A DNA stretch of 64,000 nt from Acanthamoeba castellanii str. Neff (GCF_000313135.1 NW_004457538.1:365135-429134); one strand, 5' to 3'. Counted from the stretch's first letter, positions 1-12,807 are shown. Notes: generated by a model from the letters alone, not told the origin. Made by a program: numbers and translations.

Positions 1-96
1 CCCACCCCCATCTCCCTCGCCTGGTCCGCCGATGGCTCCACCCTCTTCGCCGGCTACACCGACAGCGTCATCCGTGTCTTCGAGACCTCGCTGTAA
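1..96 (+). CDS. RACK1: RACK1-like WD40 protein, C-terminal end (partial)
   Basis: The window opens inside the last WD40 blade. The readable end contains [17 protein letters not shown] followed by [10 protein letters not shown] and TAA at 94-96. The [17 protein letters not shown] signature is characteristic of the seventh blade of RACK1/GNB2L1, the ribosome-bound scaffold on the 40S head that also docks PKC. Only about 31 residues are visible, so the assignment rests on this one conserved blade. The gene converges on the minus-strand GTPase gene, whose stop lies about 160 bp away. Confidence 0.85.
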   Translation, partial: PTPISLAWSADGSTLFAGYTDSVIRVFETSL

Positions 97-255
97 AGTG
101 GTTCTGTTGGTCTACCACCTCCTAGTCTATGCCCCCTCTCAAATAGACACGTCCTACACACACTCTCTCTTGATCTGGTCCACCCCAATCTCAATCTTCC
201 AACGTTCTTTTTGAAGGATGATTTGAGTAGAACGAAGATGTGGTGGCGCTGCACA

Positions 256-2192
256 TCAAGATTGGTGCGGGTGGCCGAAGAGGTCGAGCAGGCGTTCGGC
301 GGCGATACCTACAGGCAAGGTGCCGCGGGCCACCTCGCGCTCGAGCGAGCCCAGCTGTTGCTGCACGTTGGGGTCCTGCTTGAACCGGTCCACGAGCTCG
401 TCGGCGATGAGCCGCCACAGCCACTGCCGCTTCTGCTCCTCCCTGCGCCGCCACAGCTCGCCCGTCTCCTGGTCACCGCACACACCACACGCGCAACCCT
501 CATCAGCACGCCGCCCCCGAGCAGATGTGTGTGTGTGGCGGCGACCCACGCCTCTCCGACTCGCACCATCATGGTCTTCCGGTACTCCTCGAAGGTGGCA
601 ATGACGTCATCCACGCCCTTCCCCGTGGCCGCCGAGCAGGCCATCACCTGAGGCGGGCGGGGGAAGATGGCAGGTGAGGATTGGGCGCACACGAAGTTCC
701 TTGCGTGTCGTGTGTGTCGTGGGTGGCGAGGAGCACCCTGGGCATCCAGTCGAACGACTTGGGGTGGATGAGCTTGAGGGCGCTCTGGTACTCGAACTGC
801 GTCTTGCGGGCGGCGTCGGCCAAGTCGCCGTCGGCCTTGTTCACCACGATGAGGTCGGCCAACTCCATCACGCCCTTCTTGATCCCCTGGAGCTCGTCGC
901 CGCCACCGGGCGACACCTGGTCGCACAGCACAACACAGCACACAAGCAGGCGAGGCCTTGTCACACGCGACACACACACACGCACACACGCACACGGCGC
1001 ACAGACTGAGACGGGGGACAATGACGTACGAGAAGGAGGAACATGTCGACCATGGCCTCCACCGCCGTTTCCGATTGGCCGACGCCCACCGTCTCCACGA
1101 TGATCGTGTCATAGCCAGCGCCCTCGCATATGGCGATGGTCTCGCTCATGTAGCGCGTCACTCCGCCTGCCCGTCACCGCTCCCATCAATCGCGTGTCGC
1201 CACCACCATCAAACGACTGCAGTGTGTGTGTGTGTGTCGTGTCGTGTCGTGTCGTGTCGTGTCGTGTCGTGTCGTGTGTGTCGTGTTGACGGGTGGAGGG
1301 TACCCAGAGTGCCGCGCGTTGGCGAGGGTCGCACAAAGGCATCCGGATGATTGGAGAGCCGCAACATCCGCGTCTTGTCGCCCAATATGCTCCCTCCTGT
1401 TCGCGCCGACGACGGGTCCACCGCCTGACCGGAAGGAGCACCACACGCGCGTGAGATTTCGCCCAGTGGCACGCGCCATGGCACGCAGGGAAACGTACGA
1501 GGACAGCCAATTGGTGCTCTCGCTCTACCAGCCGCATACCGAGCGCTTCGATAAACGTCGACTGTCGCACACACACACACACACCACGCACACGCACACG
1601 CACACACACAATCGCACACGCACACATCGTTAGCGAGTGGACAGGAAAAGAGAGGCGAGAGGCCCACCTTGCCCACGCCCGGCGGGCCGGAGATGCCGAC
1701 GCGGAAGGTCGAAGTCGTCGGGTGGCGCGACAGACACGATGACGAAGAGGTGGGCGCGGCGGTGGCGGCGGCCAGGCGGGCGAGGAGGGCCTCAGCCGTG
1801 CGGCGGTCGCGGTGCCGGGACGACTCAACCAGCGTCACGGCCTGCGCCACCGCTCGCCGCTCGCCGCGCATGACGCGCCCCGCCAGCGCTGACACCCGCT
1901 CTTCCTCTTCTGCCAACCACCGTACAATTATTATATATTTTATAGGCTCATTTTATTCACAAAGTTAATTTTTAAATGGCAATAAATGAATTATACTGCA
2001 ATTAAAAATGTGAGATGTACCGCTGTTGGTGGTGTAGGGCCGACGTAGCGGATTGGCGAGACCCGGCAGCAAAAGGCCTGCTGGGCGAAGGCACATCTGC
2101 TGTGGCAGCTTGCAGCCAGTACCGACACGTGAGGGCAGGACTGCCCACTGGCTGCCACGGCACCTCCACGCTCCTGCCGACGTCGCTCGCAT
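256..2192 (-). CDS. MMAA: Mitochondrial MMAA/MeaB-type G3E GTPase (methylmalonyl-CoA mutase chaperone)
   Basis: Spliced gene, ATG at 2192-2190. Exon 1 (2192-2021) encodes an Arg/Ser-rich, acid-free leader ([13 protein letters not shown]...LRRPYTT) that looks like a mitochondrial presequence; donor GTACAT at 2020 and acceptor CAG at 1910 join in phase to [12 protein letters not shown]. Following exons hold the P-loop [37 protein letters not shown] (switch/G3 region), VVNKADGDL (G4, NKAD) and [12 protein letters not shown], then a C-terminal helix pair ending GHPHQS at 256. This order is that of MMAA/MeaB/ArgK proteins, which load and protect adenosylcobalamin on methylmalonyl-CoA mutase. An intron near 1222-1286 carries a TGTCG repeat. 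The divergent kinase gene starts 212 bp upstream. Confidence 0.9.
1222..1286. repeat. (GT)n/(TGTCG)n microsatellite in MMAA intron
   Basis: A GT run merges into about nine TGTCG pentamers and then GTGTCG. It lies in a MMAA intron between exons for [12 protein letters not shown] and LRLSNHPDA. Pentamers and heptamers of this family recur in introns across the window. Confidence 0.9.
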
Positions 2193-2404
2193 CTTCCTTC
2201 GCTCTGTTTTTTTTGCTTTTAATTTTTTTCTTTCACTTTTTTTTGCTTTATTGCAATCGTTTCCAATTGATTTCGGTAAAGAAAACTACAAATATGAAAA
2301 GAATGCTGCGATAATAACCCCTTCTCTGAAGTCGTCGCACCTTCTTTCATCTATCATTCTCTCATTGGAATTGATCAAGAGAGCTCATTATTTTTTTTAA
2401 AGGA
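2193..2404. promoter_or_regulatory. Divergent promoter region MMAA / Shk-type kinase
   Basis: A 212-bp AT-rich spacer between two divergent ATGs, with T-runs at 2207-2250 and 2391-2398, strongly unlike the GC-rich exons. No clear TATA box was found; the region must hold both core promoters and both 5' UTRs. Confidence 0.5.
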
Positions 2405-5403
2405 ATGGACGCACGTAGAACCGAACATAGGGAGGACTTGCGTCTCGCCCCCGATGACCTCGGGTCGGACCAGGATTCTTCGTCCGCCCCCGCCCCCTCA
2501 ACCACCACACCGACACCGACCACGCCCACCAGCCCCGCCCCCGCCTCCTCTTCGTCGACGTCCGGTCGAGGCACCCCAACACGGACCACGACGCCCTCGA
2601 GCCCTCGCATCGACCCCGCGCCGGCGCCCAACTTGGCTCGAGGCGCTGCTGGGGCGGCGTCGTCGTCGACGTCGGCCTCGGCGGCGGGCGGCGGGGCCGC
2701 GGGGGCCGGCCTCCATTCGGGCCCGCCCGAGGTCCAGCCCCACGAGATAAAGTGTTTCGAGAAGGTCGGGGGCGGCTGCTTCGGCGAAGTCTTTCGGTAC
2801 GCACACGACACACGACACGACACGACACGACACACATGACACACGACATGACACACGGCGAGGCCTCTTTTGTTGAATTGGGGGATTGGCGCAGGGGCAA
2901 GTGCCGAGGGATCGAGGTGGCGGTGAAGCGGCTGTACCGGACGGACCTCGACGAAAAGACGCTCTCCGACTTCAAGAAGGAGATCGAGATCATGAGCAAG
3001 CTCAACCACCCCAACGTCGTCCTCTTCATGGGCACGCCGCTCCCTTTCTTCCTCTTCTCCCTGGCGCATCGCTAACAGTCATATCGTGTGTGCGTGTGTC
3101 GTGTGTCGTGTGTGTCGTGTGTGTCGTGTGTGCGGTGGTGCGTCGTACGCAGGGGCGTGCACGACTCCCGGACACATGGCGATCGTGACCGAGCTGATGC
3201 CCAAGGGCAACCTGGCCCAGGTGCGCGCTCTCTTCGTTCTTCTCTTTGTTGGCGGCGGCGGGATCTACCTCCAAATCTCTGCCGCAACAGGCTCTTGGGA
3301 GCGATGGGGCGCCTGACTGCTCACACACACACATACACACACACAACACACGTGTATCGCGTGTCGCGCATTGTTGTTTGCAACCCACGCGCGCGCAGCT
3401 GCTGCACAACCAAAAGGTGGAGCTGCCCCTCTCGATGCGCATGCGCATGGCCAAGGACGCCGCCCTCGGCATGGTATGTACCATTGCGCCCCTCCCAACA
3501 TTGACCGTCATTGCTTCCCTCGCCCACAGCGAGCACCAGTACTGACTGCGTCGGCCTTTCTTATGCCGCCCACAGAACTGGCTGCACGAGAGCAACCCGA
3601 GCATCCTGCACCGCGACATGAAGCCACAGAACTTGCTCGTACGCTCCCTCACCACACATGCCACTATTATTTATTATTATTATTATGTATTTTTCTTTTA
3701 CTTTACGTTCAATTTGTTTTGTTAGTTTTATTTATTTATTACTGAATTGTTGGAATGTGCTGCAGATCGACAAGGACATGCGGGTCAAGGTGTGCGACTT
3801 TGGGCTGAGCGTGGTGAAGCCGCGCGGAGAGGTGCTGCGCGACAAGGACTCCATTCCCGGCACCCCCCTCTGGATGAGCCCCGAGGTGCTCCAGGGCAAG
3901 GACGTCGACGAAAAGGCCGACGTCTACTCCTACGGCCTCGTGCTCTGGGTAAAGCCGCAATCGCACACGCATACGCGCACGAACACGAACATACGATCGC
4001 ACGCGCACACGCACCACCGCACGCGCACACTGATGATGTTTGTGTGGTGTACGATGGTTGTAGGAAATCCTGTCGCGGGTGGAGCCGTTCCTGCACCACG
4101 ACAACTACGCCATGTTCAAGCGGTCGGTGTGCTTCAAGAACGAGCGCCCGCCGATGCCGGAGAACTGCCTGCCCTCCCTGCGGTACCTCATCGAGGCCTG
4201 CTGGCAGAAGGAGCCCACCAAGCGACCCTCCTTCGCCCAGATCATCCCCATGCTCGACATCGGTACGCACACACATCGCACACACATCGTGCACATCGCA
4301 CACATCGCACACGCACGCACCGGCTACAACTCAAACGTGTTGCGTGCAGTGGTGGTGGATGCGACGGTGGAGGACGAGGCCGGAAGGGACCTGTGGAAGA
4401 AAAACTTCCTCGGCAAGGACGAGATCAGCTGGTACCCCCCCTTGCGCCACTGGGCGAATAGAAAATTGAATTTATAGAAGTTGTGTGATTGGGTCGATAG
4501 AAGCGAACTGACGGTGATGGGTTGTTGCAGGGACAAGTTCCTGGCGGCGCTGATGCGGGCGCTGAGCCTGCCGGCGGCGGATCCGGAGGACATCCAGGTG
4601 CGCTGCCTCAAGGCCGTTCTCGGCGAGAAGTCCAAGGACCCCACCCTCCACGATCAGGTACTCTTAGCCCCCCCTTCCCACTTTTCGGTTCTCTTTGAGT
4701 GCCTCGTCTGTTCTGTTCCTGACACGACGCACACGACACGACACAACGCACACGACACGGCACACACAGTGGATCGTGACGCTGGACAGGTTCGGCAAGG
4801 TGTGCGACCTGTTCGGTCCGGTGCTGGCGGCCCCGCCCAAGCGCAGCAGCAACATTCTTCAGAACGTGCACGACGTGCTTCGCAACGATTGGTTCCACGG
4901 CGAGATCTCTCGCGAGGAGGCCGAATCCAGACTCACCGGCGTCGTGCCCGGCACCTACCTCGTACGCCACCGCCATCCACCACACGCGACACGATACGAC
5001 CAACGACACGACACGACCAACGACACGACACACTCTGCCTGACGATATCTTGATGTGGTGCGCGCAGGTGCGGTTGTCAACGACGTCGGGCAACTGCTTC
5101 ACGATCTCGAAGATGTCCAAGTCGGGCAAGATCAACCACCAGCGCATCAAGTACTCGCACGCCGATGGGTTCTCGATCACGGTGCAGTCGCCCAAGGGCG
5201 GCAAGGGCGGCCAGACGGTCACCTCGCAGGGCTCCCTCTCGCTGGAGCGCTTCATCGCAAAGATCGCCAACGACCTCTACCTCAAGCGGCCTTCGCCCGG
5301 CCCCTTCCGCTCCCTCTTCGTCAAGAACACGGCCCTCGACGGCTACCTCTTCAACGAGGAGGACGCCGGCGACTACAACGACGACGACAGCTCATCGGAG
5401 TGA
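2405..5403 (+). CDS. Shk-type protein kinase with C-terminal SH2 domain
   Basis: ATG at 2405, stop at 5401-5403, roughly ten exons. A Ser/Thr/Pro/Ala-rich N-terminus of about 110 residues precedes the kinase domain: glycine loop VGGGCFGEVF, VAVKRL (ATP lysine), LHRDMKPQNLL (catalytic loop, HRD), VCDFGLSVVKP (DFG), GTPLWMSPEVLQG and KADVYSYGLVLWEI. After a linker comes an SH2 domain, WFHGEISREEAESRL...YLVRLS, where the phosphotyrosine-binding YLVR motif is split by an intron ending near 5067. An acidic tail EEDAGDYNDDDSSSE closes it. Kinase-then-SH2 is the order of Dictyostelium ShkA-E, unlike metazoan Src or Abl. Such kinases act at the membrane and cytosol in tyrosine-phosphate signalling. 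Confidence 0.9.
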
Positions 5404-5770
5404 GAGGAGTGGTGCCGGAACACGTAAGTGGTGTTTGTTTTAGACGTTATTTTTGTAATCCAATAATTATGAGTAATTCATTCGTGGAATTTGGCAACAA
5501 CTTTTTGGCGGGAAGAGACGGTGTTGGCGAGCGCGCCAAAAAACGACGTCAAGGCCCGAAGACGGTTTTTTGTTCGTTGGCACCAAGTCTACGCCCACGC
5601 CTTCATCTATTTGTTTCCATTCAGCTCGCTGAGTACCATCAACCTCGTCCTTCTTCTCCTCTTTCTGGTGGTGCATCTGCTGCGTTGTTTGGAACTACGC
5701 ATCACATTCGCCACAGTGCTAGATTGCCCCATCGATCAATTTTGGACATTGAGACCTCGACCAGGTGGCA
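5404..5770. other. Intergenic region between the two kinase genes
   Basis: 367 bp holding the Shk 3' end and the Wee1-type 5' region. I see no further coding exon, RNA gene or clear TATA box. Confidence 0.5.
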
Positions 5771-8332
5771 ATGATCTCCAACGGTAACAATCAGAACAGA
5801 ATGGATGAAGGCCTGCCTCTTCCTCTCCTTCTCAGCCCTGCCCCTGCGCGTCACTCTTGGTCTTCATCTTCCACGTCATCTGCTTCGCCCATTTCGATGG
5901 CTGCATCATTGGCGCGGCACAACTCGCCACGAAAACGGCTGTTTCACGAGGGACCCGCCTCATCGTCTCCCCCGCCTTCGCCCGTGCCCATCGAGAAATC
6001 GCCCTTCCGCCGATCCCTATTTGGCGGCGTAGTGCGAGGTGGCCATCATTTCGATCACGATGGCACCTGGCCCGCACGACAAATTAATGGGCGCAGCTGG
6101 AGTGCTGGAGGACCACCCGCCAAGCGTCTTCGCCTCGACATCGACGATCCCGATGCTTTCCTTCCTCCGCGGCCACTTCGCCTTGGTACACCCCCAAATC
6201 CCAAAGCACTGCATCTCTTCAGGTTTGTGGCTCGACACGAAGTGCTCACTGTTTTCTGCGTACACACAGGCCGCGAGGCCGGCGGAGAGAAAGGCGGCGT
6301 GGCGTCGATGCTGCTGGAGCGGGCCAAGCCGGACCTCTTCTCGGAGGACTGCGACGCTGCGGCACCGGGCAGCTCCGCCCCGCCCGATGCCCTGGCCGCG
6401 CTCGACCAAGTTGACGACGATCGGTACCACAAGAGCCCTTCTCCGCAGCTTTTGTGTTCTCCATGTCGTGTGCGTGCTCTCCTCGCTCACAATGGTTATG
6501 TGTGCGTGCGTCGTGGTGAATGTGTGTGTTGTGTTTGTGTTTATGTTCTGTTCGCACAGATGTACCCCGGAGGAGCCACCAGCTATCTCCGTCACTCCGG
6601 CCACGCCGCACGGAGAGCACGGAGCAGCTGTGGACTGCGCTGTGACCCCCGTGCTGCCCTCCGCGCACCTCACTCCGCCCAGCAGCCCGCAGCCGTTCTC
6701 GCGCCACCTCCACTCCACTCCCCACGGCCACCACGCCTCCAACCTCATCCACCTCGCCACCCCCTCCCGCACCTGCAACGTACGCTGCTCTCACACCCAC
6801 CTCGCTCGCTCGCCTGCTTGACGTTCTTTCTCCCTCAATGCGCTCACCTCACACGCTCGCCTCATGCCACCAGGTGAATCCATTTTCCCCGGAGCGAGCG
6901 CTGCCCCGCCATGTCCCGTCAAGCCCCATGCCCAGTCCATGCCCTTCTCCCGTTCGCGGCGGTACGCAGGCCTTGCTACTCCCTCTTTTCCTCAAGGGAG
7001 GTGCTGACGTCATCTTTCGGTTCTGTTTCTGCTTTCTGTGCGCAGCGCCACCAAGTCCGGCGGGCTCGCGCTACCTCGAAGATTTTGAGGAGATCGAGAA
7101 GATCGGGACGGGCTCGTTCTCGGAGGTGTTCAAGGCCCGCAATCGCGTGGACGGCTGGCTCTACGCCGTGAAGCAGGCTAAGCGGGCCTTCAGCAGTCCG
7201 GCCGACATGCACAACACCCTCAAGGAGGTCTACGCGCTGGCGGCGCTCGGCTCGCACCCACACGTGGTGCGATACTACTCAGCCTGGGTCGAGGACCGAC
7301 TCTACATCCAAACAGGTAAACGCAACGCAACGCACCACCACACCACGTCGGTTGATGATGATGGTGATGGTGCTATGATGATGATGATGATGGGTCAGCT
7401 GACATTCTCATTTAACAACAGAGTACTGCAGCGGCGGCTCGCTGGCGGACCATTTGAAGAAGGGGGTGCGCTTCACTGAGGCACAGCTGATCGACGTCCT
7501 GCGGCAGGTGGCCCAGGGCCTCAGCCACATCCACAGGAAGGGCCTGGCGCATCTCGACGTCAAGCCCGAGAACATCTACGTCGACCTCCAGGTACTGTGT
7601 GTGTGTGTGTGTGTCGTTTCTTTATATTGTACCCATGCTTAATCCACCATCAACTCACAGGACGACGGGGTGACACCGCTGTACAAAATCGGGGACCTGG
7701 GACTCATATCGCTGGCCGACGCGACGGACTTCTCGGAAGGCGACTCGCGATACATATCGCGCGACCTCTTCGCGTCGGATGTCGACTGTCGTAAGCTCAC
7801 CAAGGCGGACATCTTCTCGCTCGGCTGTTCGGTCTACGAGCTGGCCCTCGGGCGGGCGCTTCCCTCGCGCGGCGAAGAATGGAACGCCATCCGAGAAGGC
7901 GAGATCCAGCTCTCCTCCGACTTTACCCGAGGATTCGAAAACCTCCTCAAGGTACACGACACGCACCACGACACACACGACACGACACACGGTACGTCTC
8001 ATTCTATATATTCCATTGTGCGTGATGTCGCGTAGTCGATGTTGGCAGCGGACGCGGACAAGCGACCATCGGCCGACGAGCTGCTGCAGGCGCCGGCGAT
8101 GTGTTCGGAGGAGATGAAGTGGGACATAGAGCACAAAAAGCGCGTGGAGCTCGAGGAGCAGGTGCGCGCGCTGCAGGCCGAGCTGAGCTGGCGCCGGGAC
8201 GTCATGAACTCGTCGGGCTGGCGCGCGTGCGAGAGCCTGGTGCCCCTCGTGGCCAAGCTCGAGGGCTACATGAGCTTCCTCGCCCCACCCTCGCCCATCT
8301 CTGCCGATTCCTCCCCTCGCCCTTGCCTCTGA
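5771..8332 (+). CDS. Wee1/Myt1-type inhibitory kinase
   Basis: ATG at 5771 (5802 is a possible later start); stop at 8330-8332. A long Ser/Pro-rich N-terminus contains RHNSPRKRLFHEGP, ending in clustered Pro/Ser CDK-type sites (NPFSPERALP region). The kinase domain starts near 7070: YLEDFEEIEKIGTGSFSEVF, YAVKQAKR, the insert YCSGGSL, then HLDVKPENIYV in the catalytic loop and IGDLGLISL in place of DFG. HLDxKPxNI with DLG, followed by EGDSRYISRDLF and KADIFSLG, is the hallmark of Wee1/Myt1 kinases, which phosphorylate CDK1 on the glycine-loop tyrosine to hold G2. A coiled-coil-like tail (HKKRVELEEQVRALQAEL) follows. No transmembrane segment was seen after the kinase domain, favouring Wee1 over Myt1. 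Confidence 0.87.
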
Positions 8333-8534
8333 TCGAAGCTGCCCCCTGTAAATATTTCTTCTTCTTCTTCTGGCAACACCTTCATCACTCACCCAGAGCG
8401 TGCTTCAATAGGCTTCGGTAATCTCTCCGTTCTATTCCCCTATTTGTTTTCTTGCCTTCAGTGAAACAGTCCCTGTCATGTGCTTGTTTTGGACTGTCAG
8501 ACGGGAGGGAGATAGAGAGATAGAGAGAGAGTCG

Positions 8535-11500
8535 ATGATGAAGGAAGAAGGACAGACAGCCCACAGCCTCGGTACGCGGAGCACACTGGCTGGCCCCTTT
8601 TGTAGTGGTTGGAGCTGCAGAAATTGAGTGGTTTGGTGGTGGTGGGGGGGCAGAGTGGTGGGTGAGGCAGGCGCTCACGGGAGGGCAGGTGGGCAGCCAC
8701 CAGGTGGCCCACGCCTACTTGACCCTCCAGCTCGCCCAGGACGACCGCATCATCGGAGGTAGCGCCGAGAGCCTGGGCCGCCTCATCGTGACTGCCCTCC
8801 ACCATCACTACCATCACAACCACAACGATGATGAGGAGAAGGAGAAGGAGGAAGAAGCAATGCTGAACGATCGTCTGGAGGAAGACGAGATGGTAGGAGC
8901 GCTGGCGCGCTTGCTCCGCTTCTGCTCCTTTGCGGCAGAGGACAGTAGCGAAGGAGTGCTGCCAGCTGTCTGTGCACTTCTCGTACTTCTCGCATTACCA
9001 CGACTCGCACGCACGCACGCACGCACGCACGCGCACGCCCGCCCGCCCGCCCGCCCGCCAGCCCGCACGCACGCACGCACGCAGCTTACGGTGGATACAT
9101 ACAGACCAGCCGGCGGGCTGTGGCGGAGGTGAAGGTGGCCCTGCTGGAGAAGTTCCCGGCCAGCGTGCACCTGGGCGACGTCCCCACGGCGCTCCTACTC
9201 GCGCCCGAAACCGACCACAAGACGCGCGCGTGCGCGGCCCTCCGCCTCCACCTCGAACTCCTGTACGACAATTCGAGCCTCGCACTGGTTGCTGCGGCAA
9301 ACTTATGGTGTGCGTTGTTCGCGTATGCGTGTGTCGTGCATGTGTGTGTGTGTGTGTGTGGTGGGCAGCCACGGCCTGGAGGAGGAGCGTGACCGGGTTC
9401 GATTGTGCGGGCTCGTGGAGGAGATGTGGCGGGACCTTGATGCGTGCACCCGCGAAGCGGGCCTTTTGGCACGGACGGCGCTTGCGCTGCTAGCACTGGA
9501 GTACCTCGAGCAGCCGCCCGAGTCGGCCATCGAACACGCGGCCGTGGTGCTGGCCGACGAGGCGCCCATCTCCGCCGCATGGGCTGCCTTCCCAGGTACG
9601 CACTCATTGTCCACACGACACACGCCACGCACGATGCACATGACACACGCGACAATGACAGGCGGAGAGTCGATGTGGGCCATGTCTCGAATGACGACGA
9701 TCGAGCAGAAGGCCCCCATCACGTCGCTGGTGGGTGTAGAGGTATTCCGCGAGCTCGCTCGACAGCAGCCGGAGCTGTCGGCCGCCCTGGCCTGGGCCGG
9801 ACCCATCAGCGTCGCCCACAGCCAGCCGCATCCAGCAGCCACCAGGCGCACCCAACACAAAGAGCCCGCACTTCGCCTCCGTCGGCTCCGCTTTGCACCC
9901 AAATTCGTACGTGCCATTCTCTACACTCACCATCGCACACGCACGCACGCACACTAAGCACTTAGCTTGATGAGGGACGGTGGCTGGGGCGAGCAGGCGT
10001 TGGAAATGGCGTGTGGCAAGAGGTCCGCTGAGTGGATTCATGAGAACATCGTCACACGCCTGTTGGACCACCACCTCCCCACTGCGCACCGGCGGCTAGA
10101 AGCCCTTGATGGGCAAGCTCGACAACAACTGTCCACGCGTGTGCACACGACGCATCACGACGAGTGCGAATGCACGAGTCTAGGTTACGACCTCGCCTGC
10201 AGCATTGCGGAGCTGTTCGACCCGCTGCGGCTGCCTGACTTGTGCTTGATCACCGGCTGCGAGCTGCTCGACCCGGCGATCGCCGGTCGCCTTCGGTGGC
10301 TGGCCGAGTGCACAGAGCCGCACGTCGAGTGGCTGTGGGTGCAGCTCGAGCACTTCCAGTACTGGCACCTGGCCAAGGTGTTGCGCACGAGGGCCGACCT
10401 GCGCCAGTTCCTGGATGCACCGCCACCTCCGCGCGCCGACCTTGCAGGACTCCAGGATGAGGACTGGATCAACCTCGATGTCGATGTGGGTACGCTTGTT
10501 CTCTTCTATCATCATCGCCATTCCATAGAAGTGTGACGCTGTTCAGGGGACGCAGGCTGACGCTGCGAGCGTGGCTGGCGTGCGTGAGGTCAGGGTGGAA
10601 GCTGAAGGAGTGGATTGGGGCGCTGGCGTCGCCCTCCTCCTGGCCGGGCTACGTCGCGTTGCATGAGTTGCGGCAGACCATCTTCCACCCAAGTTGCGTC
10701 CTCCACCACCATTGGTCAATTCAAACTTAACTTAATTGTTCGTTCCAATCCCATCTCATCTTGGCCGTCCAAACAACAGCGGGCGTCTGCAGCGGAGCCA
10801 TGCCAGCCGCCACCAAATGGGCACTCCACCTGCTCGACCAACCGAGCGTGTCTCGCAAGATCGACATCGTCGAGGTACTCCTCTTCAACCGCACCCTCTT
10901 TGTAGCGACGATCTTGGCGATCGATGACGATGGCGGTGATGGTGAACCTTGATGACTTGCCTGCTTGCAGATGCTGCTCGACGTTGTATTGTCGGAGGTG
11001 GAGAAGAGCTTGGAAGTGGGCAGTCGCCTCACCGAGGGCGATGGGGATGAAGACCACAGACACAGCTCCATCATCATCTTCTTCGATCAGGTGGTGCCCC
11101 GCCTGCTGCCCCCCTTGAACACCACTAGGCCTGTCCAGGCGCCCGGTTCCTTCGCGGAGCAGTTGTGGCGGGTCGCGGGCGCCGACCACGAGTCCCTCCG
11201 GCTCCGTATCATCACTCTTCTCGCCGTACGCTTGATTTTTGATGCGTGTGCGTGTGCGTGTGGCCGTGTGTGTGCGTGTGCGACATGGCGTCAACGTTTT
11301 CTACCTCTGGTGATGGCGGGGCAGGCCTACCCCTCCAGGTGGGAGGTGAGCATGCCACCCCTGACTCAGCTGGTCCACGACGTCGCCCAAACGATGCCTG
11401 TCCGCGCGGCGGCCCTCGCCGCCCTCTCTTTCGTCGCGCCCGTGATGTGCTCCGTGGCAGATGGGATGACGCCGCTCACCGGTCTCAGTCCCGCCGCCGA

Positions 11501-12143
11501 CTTGGACCCTCGCCTGGGCTCGTCGTACTGGCCCGAGCCCGCGCGTCAGCTCGTCGCGCTCCTACACTCATTCCTGCCTACGCCCGCTGGTACGGCCGCT
11601 CCGTTCGCTATGGTGGTGGTGATGGTGATGGTGGTGATGACGGTTACGGTGTGAAGATGAACTATTGTCGTTGCGGGAGTTGGCGATGAGGCACCTGGTG
11701 GGCCGCCTCTCCCGTTGTTCCGATGAGCCAAGAGCGGCCGAGGAGGGAGAACTCGCTCGATTGCCGGACGAGCTGCGGCGCGAGGCGCTGCTCCGATCGG
11801 TGTCGCGCTTCAAGGTGAGATCCACCCCCTCTCGTTTACTGGGTTCTAGAATTGACTCAATGGTTTTGTGTGTCGTGTTTTGGTCGGATTGCAGAGAGTT
11901 GCAGCCCAAGGGCTCTGTCGTCTGATCTGTCGATCAGAAAGACAGCACCCTGACGCGGTACCCAAGGGGGAGCAAAGGTGGCTGCTCGCGGTGCGGGAGG
12001 TGCTGCGCGATCACACCCTGGACCTGCCGGCCCACGTGCACGACGCTAGCCGACTCGAGAAGCACAGCCTTGATATCCAGTGGCTCATACGGCCTATTGC
12101 TGATGCTGCTGCAGGCTCGGCGGAAGTTCAACCATTATTGTAA
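8535..12143 (+). CDS. Large helical-repeat protein of unknown function
   Basis: Start placed at ATGATG (8535): exon 1 MMKEEGQTAHSL, donor GTACGC, joins in phase to EWWVRQALTGGQVG across a 100-bp intron. About eleven exons follow to a TAA at 12141-12143. The product is Leu/Ala/Glu-rich amphipathic helices, for example LARTALALLALEYL, DLACSIAELFDPLRL and RAAALAALSFVAPV, typical of ARM/HEAT-like solenoids, about 900 residues. An acidic/His-rich loop (HHHYHHNHNDDEEKEKEEE) sits near 8800-8860. I could not assign a family; large scaffold subunits are possible but unproven. The exon boundary near 9911-9958 is uncertain: the best in-phase join uses donor GTGCCA and acceptor TAAG. Introns carry tetranucleotide repeats. 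A decayed partial copy lies at 12268-12395. Confidence 0.6.
9000..9082. repeat. (GCAC)n-(GCCC)n-(GCAC)n compound microsatellite
   Basis: CGCA tetramers, then CCGC tetramers, then CGCA again, inside an intron of the helical-repeat gene. The symmetrical change of one base suggests interrupted slippage of a single ancestral array. Confidence 0.85.
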
Positions 12144-12807
12144 AATATCTGCGTATTTGAACAAGCGTTCAACAGCTCTGCAACATCTTGTAACCCCGGA
12201 ACTTTGTAGCCACCACGATCGACTGGTCTTCGATGCCCACCAAATGACGTTCAAGGAAGAGATCACGTAGCTGGTGGGCGGGAGTAGGTCCACGCGCTCG
12301 CGCGACTGCAGTCGGAGCTGTTGGCCACCCAGGCCTGGTCTAACTCATCAGCATCGCCCACAGCAGCCCAGCCGCGTCCAGCATCCGACGAGTAGGTCCC
12401 GGCTGTAGGGTCGGTTGTGCACAGCCAGAAACTGGCGCAGATCTGGTAGTCTCGAAGAGCAGGTGGCGAGCTGTGCGTGTGCGGGGGTGGGCGCAGAGAT
12501 TGACCAAGTACAGGTTGGACTGTCCAGGAAGGCAATACATTGCTCTCTTCGATCCGATTTTATCCCTCGGCGGCCAGTAGGCCAGGCCCTGTCACAGACA
12601 TTATTTCTCCGAATGTCCGAGCGTCCTGTGCGACCTGGAACATGGCCTGGTCCTGGCTGTCGACCAGGAGTTGGTGCCTGGCTCTCTGGGTCAGCGCTGA
12701 CCAGTCGGTTGGCCGGTCGTCTCCAGAACAACGGCGATTCGGCGGAGTCAGCGCCATTGGACAGCTTTCTGCCCTGGGGGTCGACGAATCTGCCGGACCG
12801 GTAGCGG
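12144..12807. pseudogene. Non-coding stretch holding a decayed copy of part of the upstream gene
   Basis: 12268-12395 aligns by eye with exon sequence 9728-9855 of the upstream gene: shared blocks include GCTGGTGGG, CGGAGCTGT, GGCCTGG and CATCGCCCACAGC-type segments, with small indels. The copy is frame-broken (it reads GGSRSTRSRDC where the parent reads VGVEVFRELA). A second, weaker match on the opposite strand near 12425-12450 reads DLRQFL, as does the parent near 10399. The rest, to 12807, has no supportable exon. Confidence 0.55.

Noticed and set aside
256..2192. Bacterial gene transfer for the MeaB-like gene
   Set aside because: Presence of introns and a mitochondrial presequence fits ordinary eukaryotic MMAA.
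12560..12757. Minus-strand frame ALTQRARHQLLVDSQDQAMF
   Set aside because: Protein-like in appearance but short, no splice context, no family signature, in a degenerate region.
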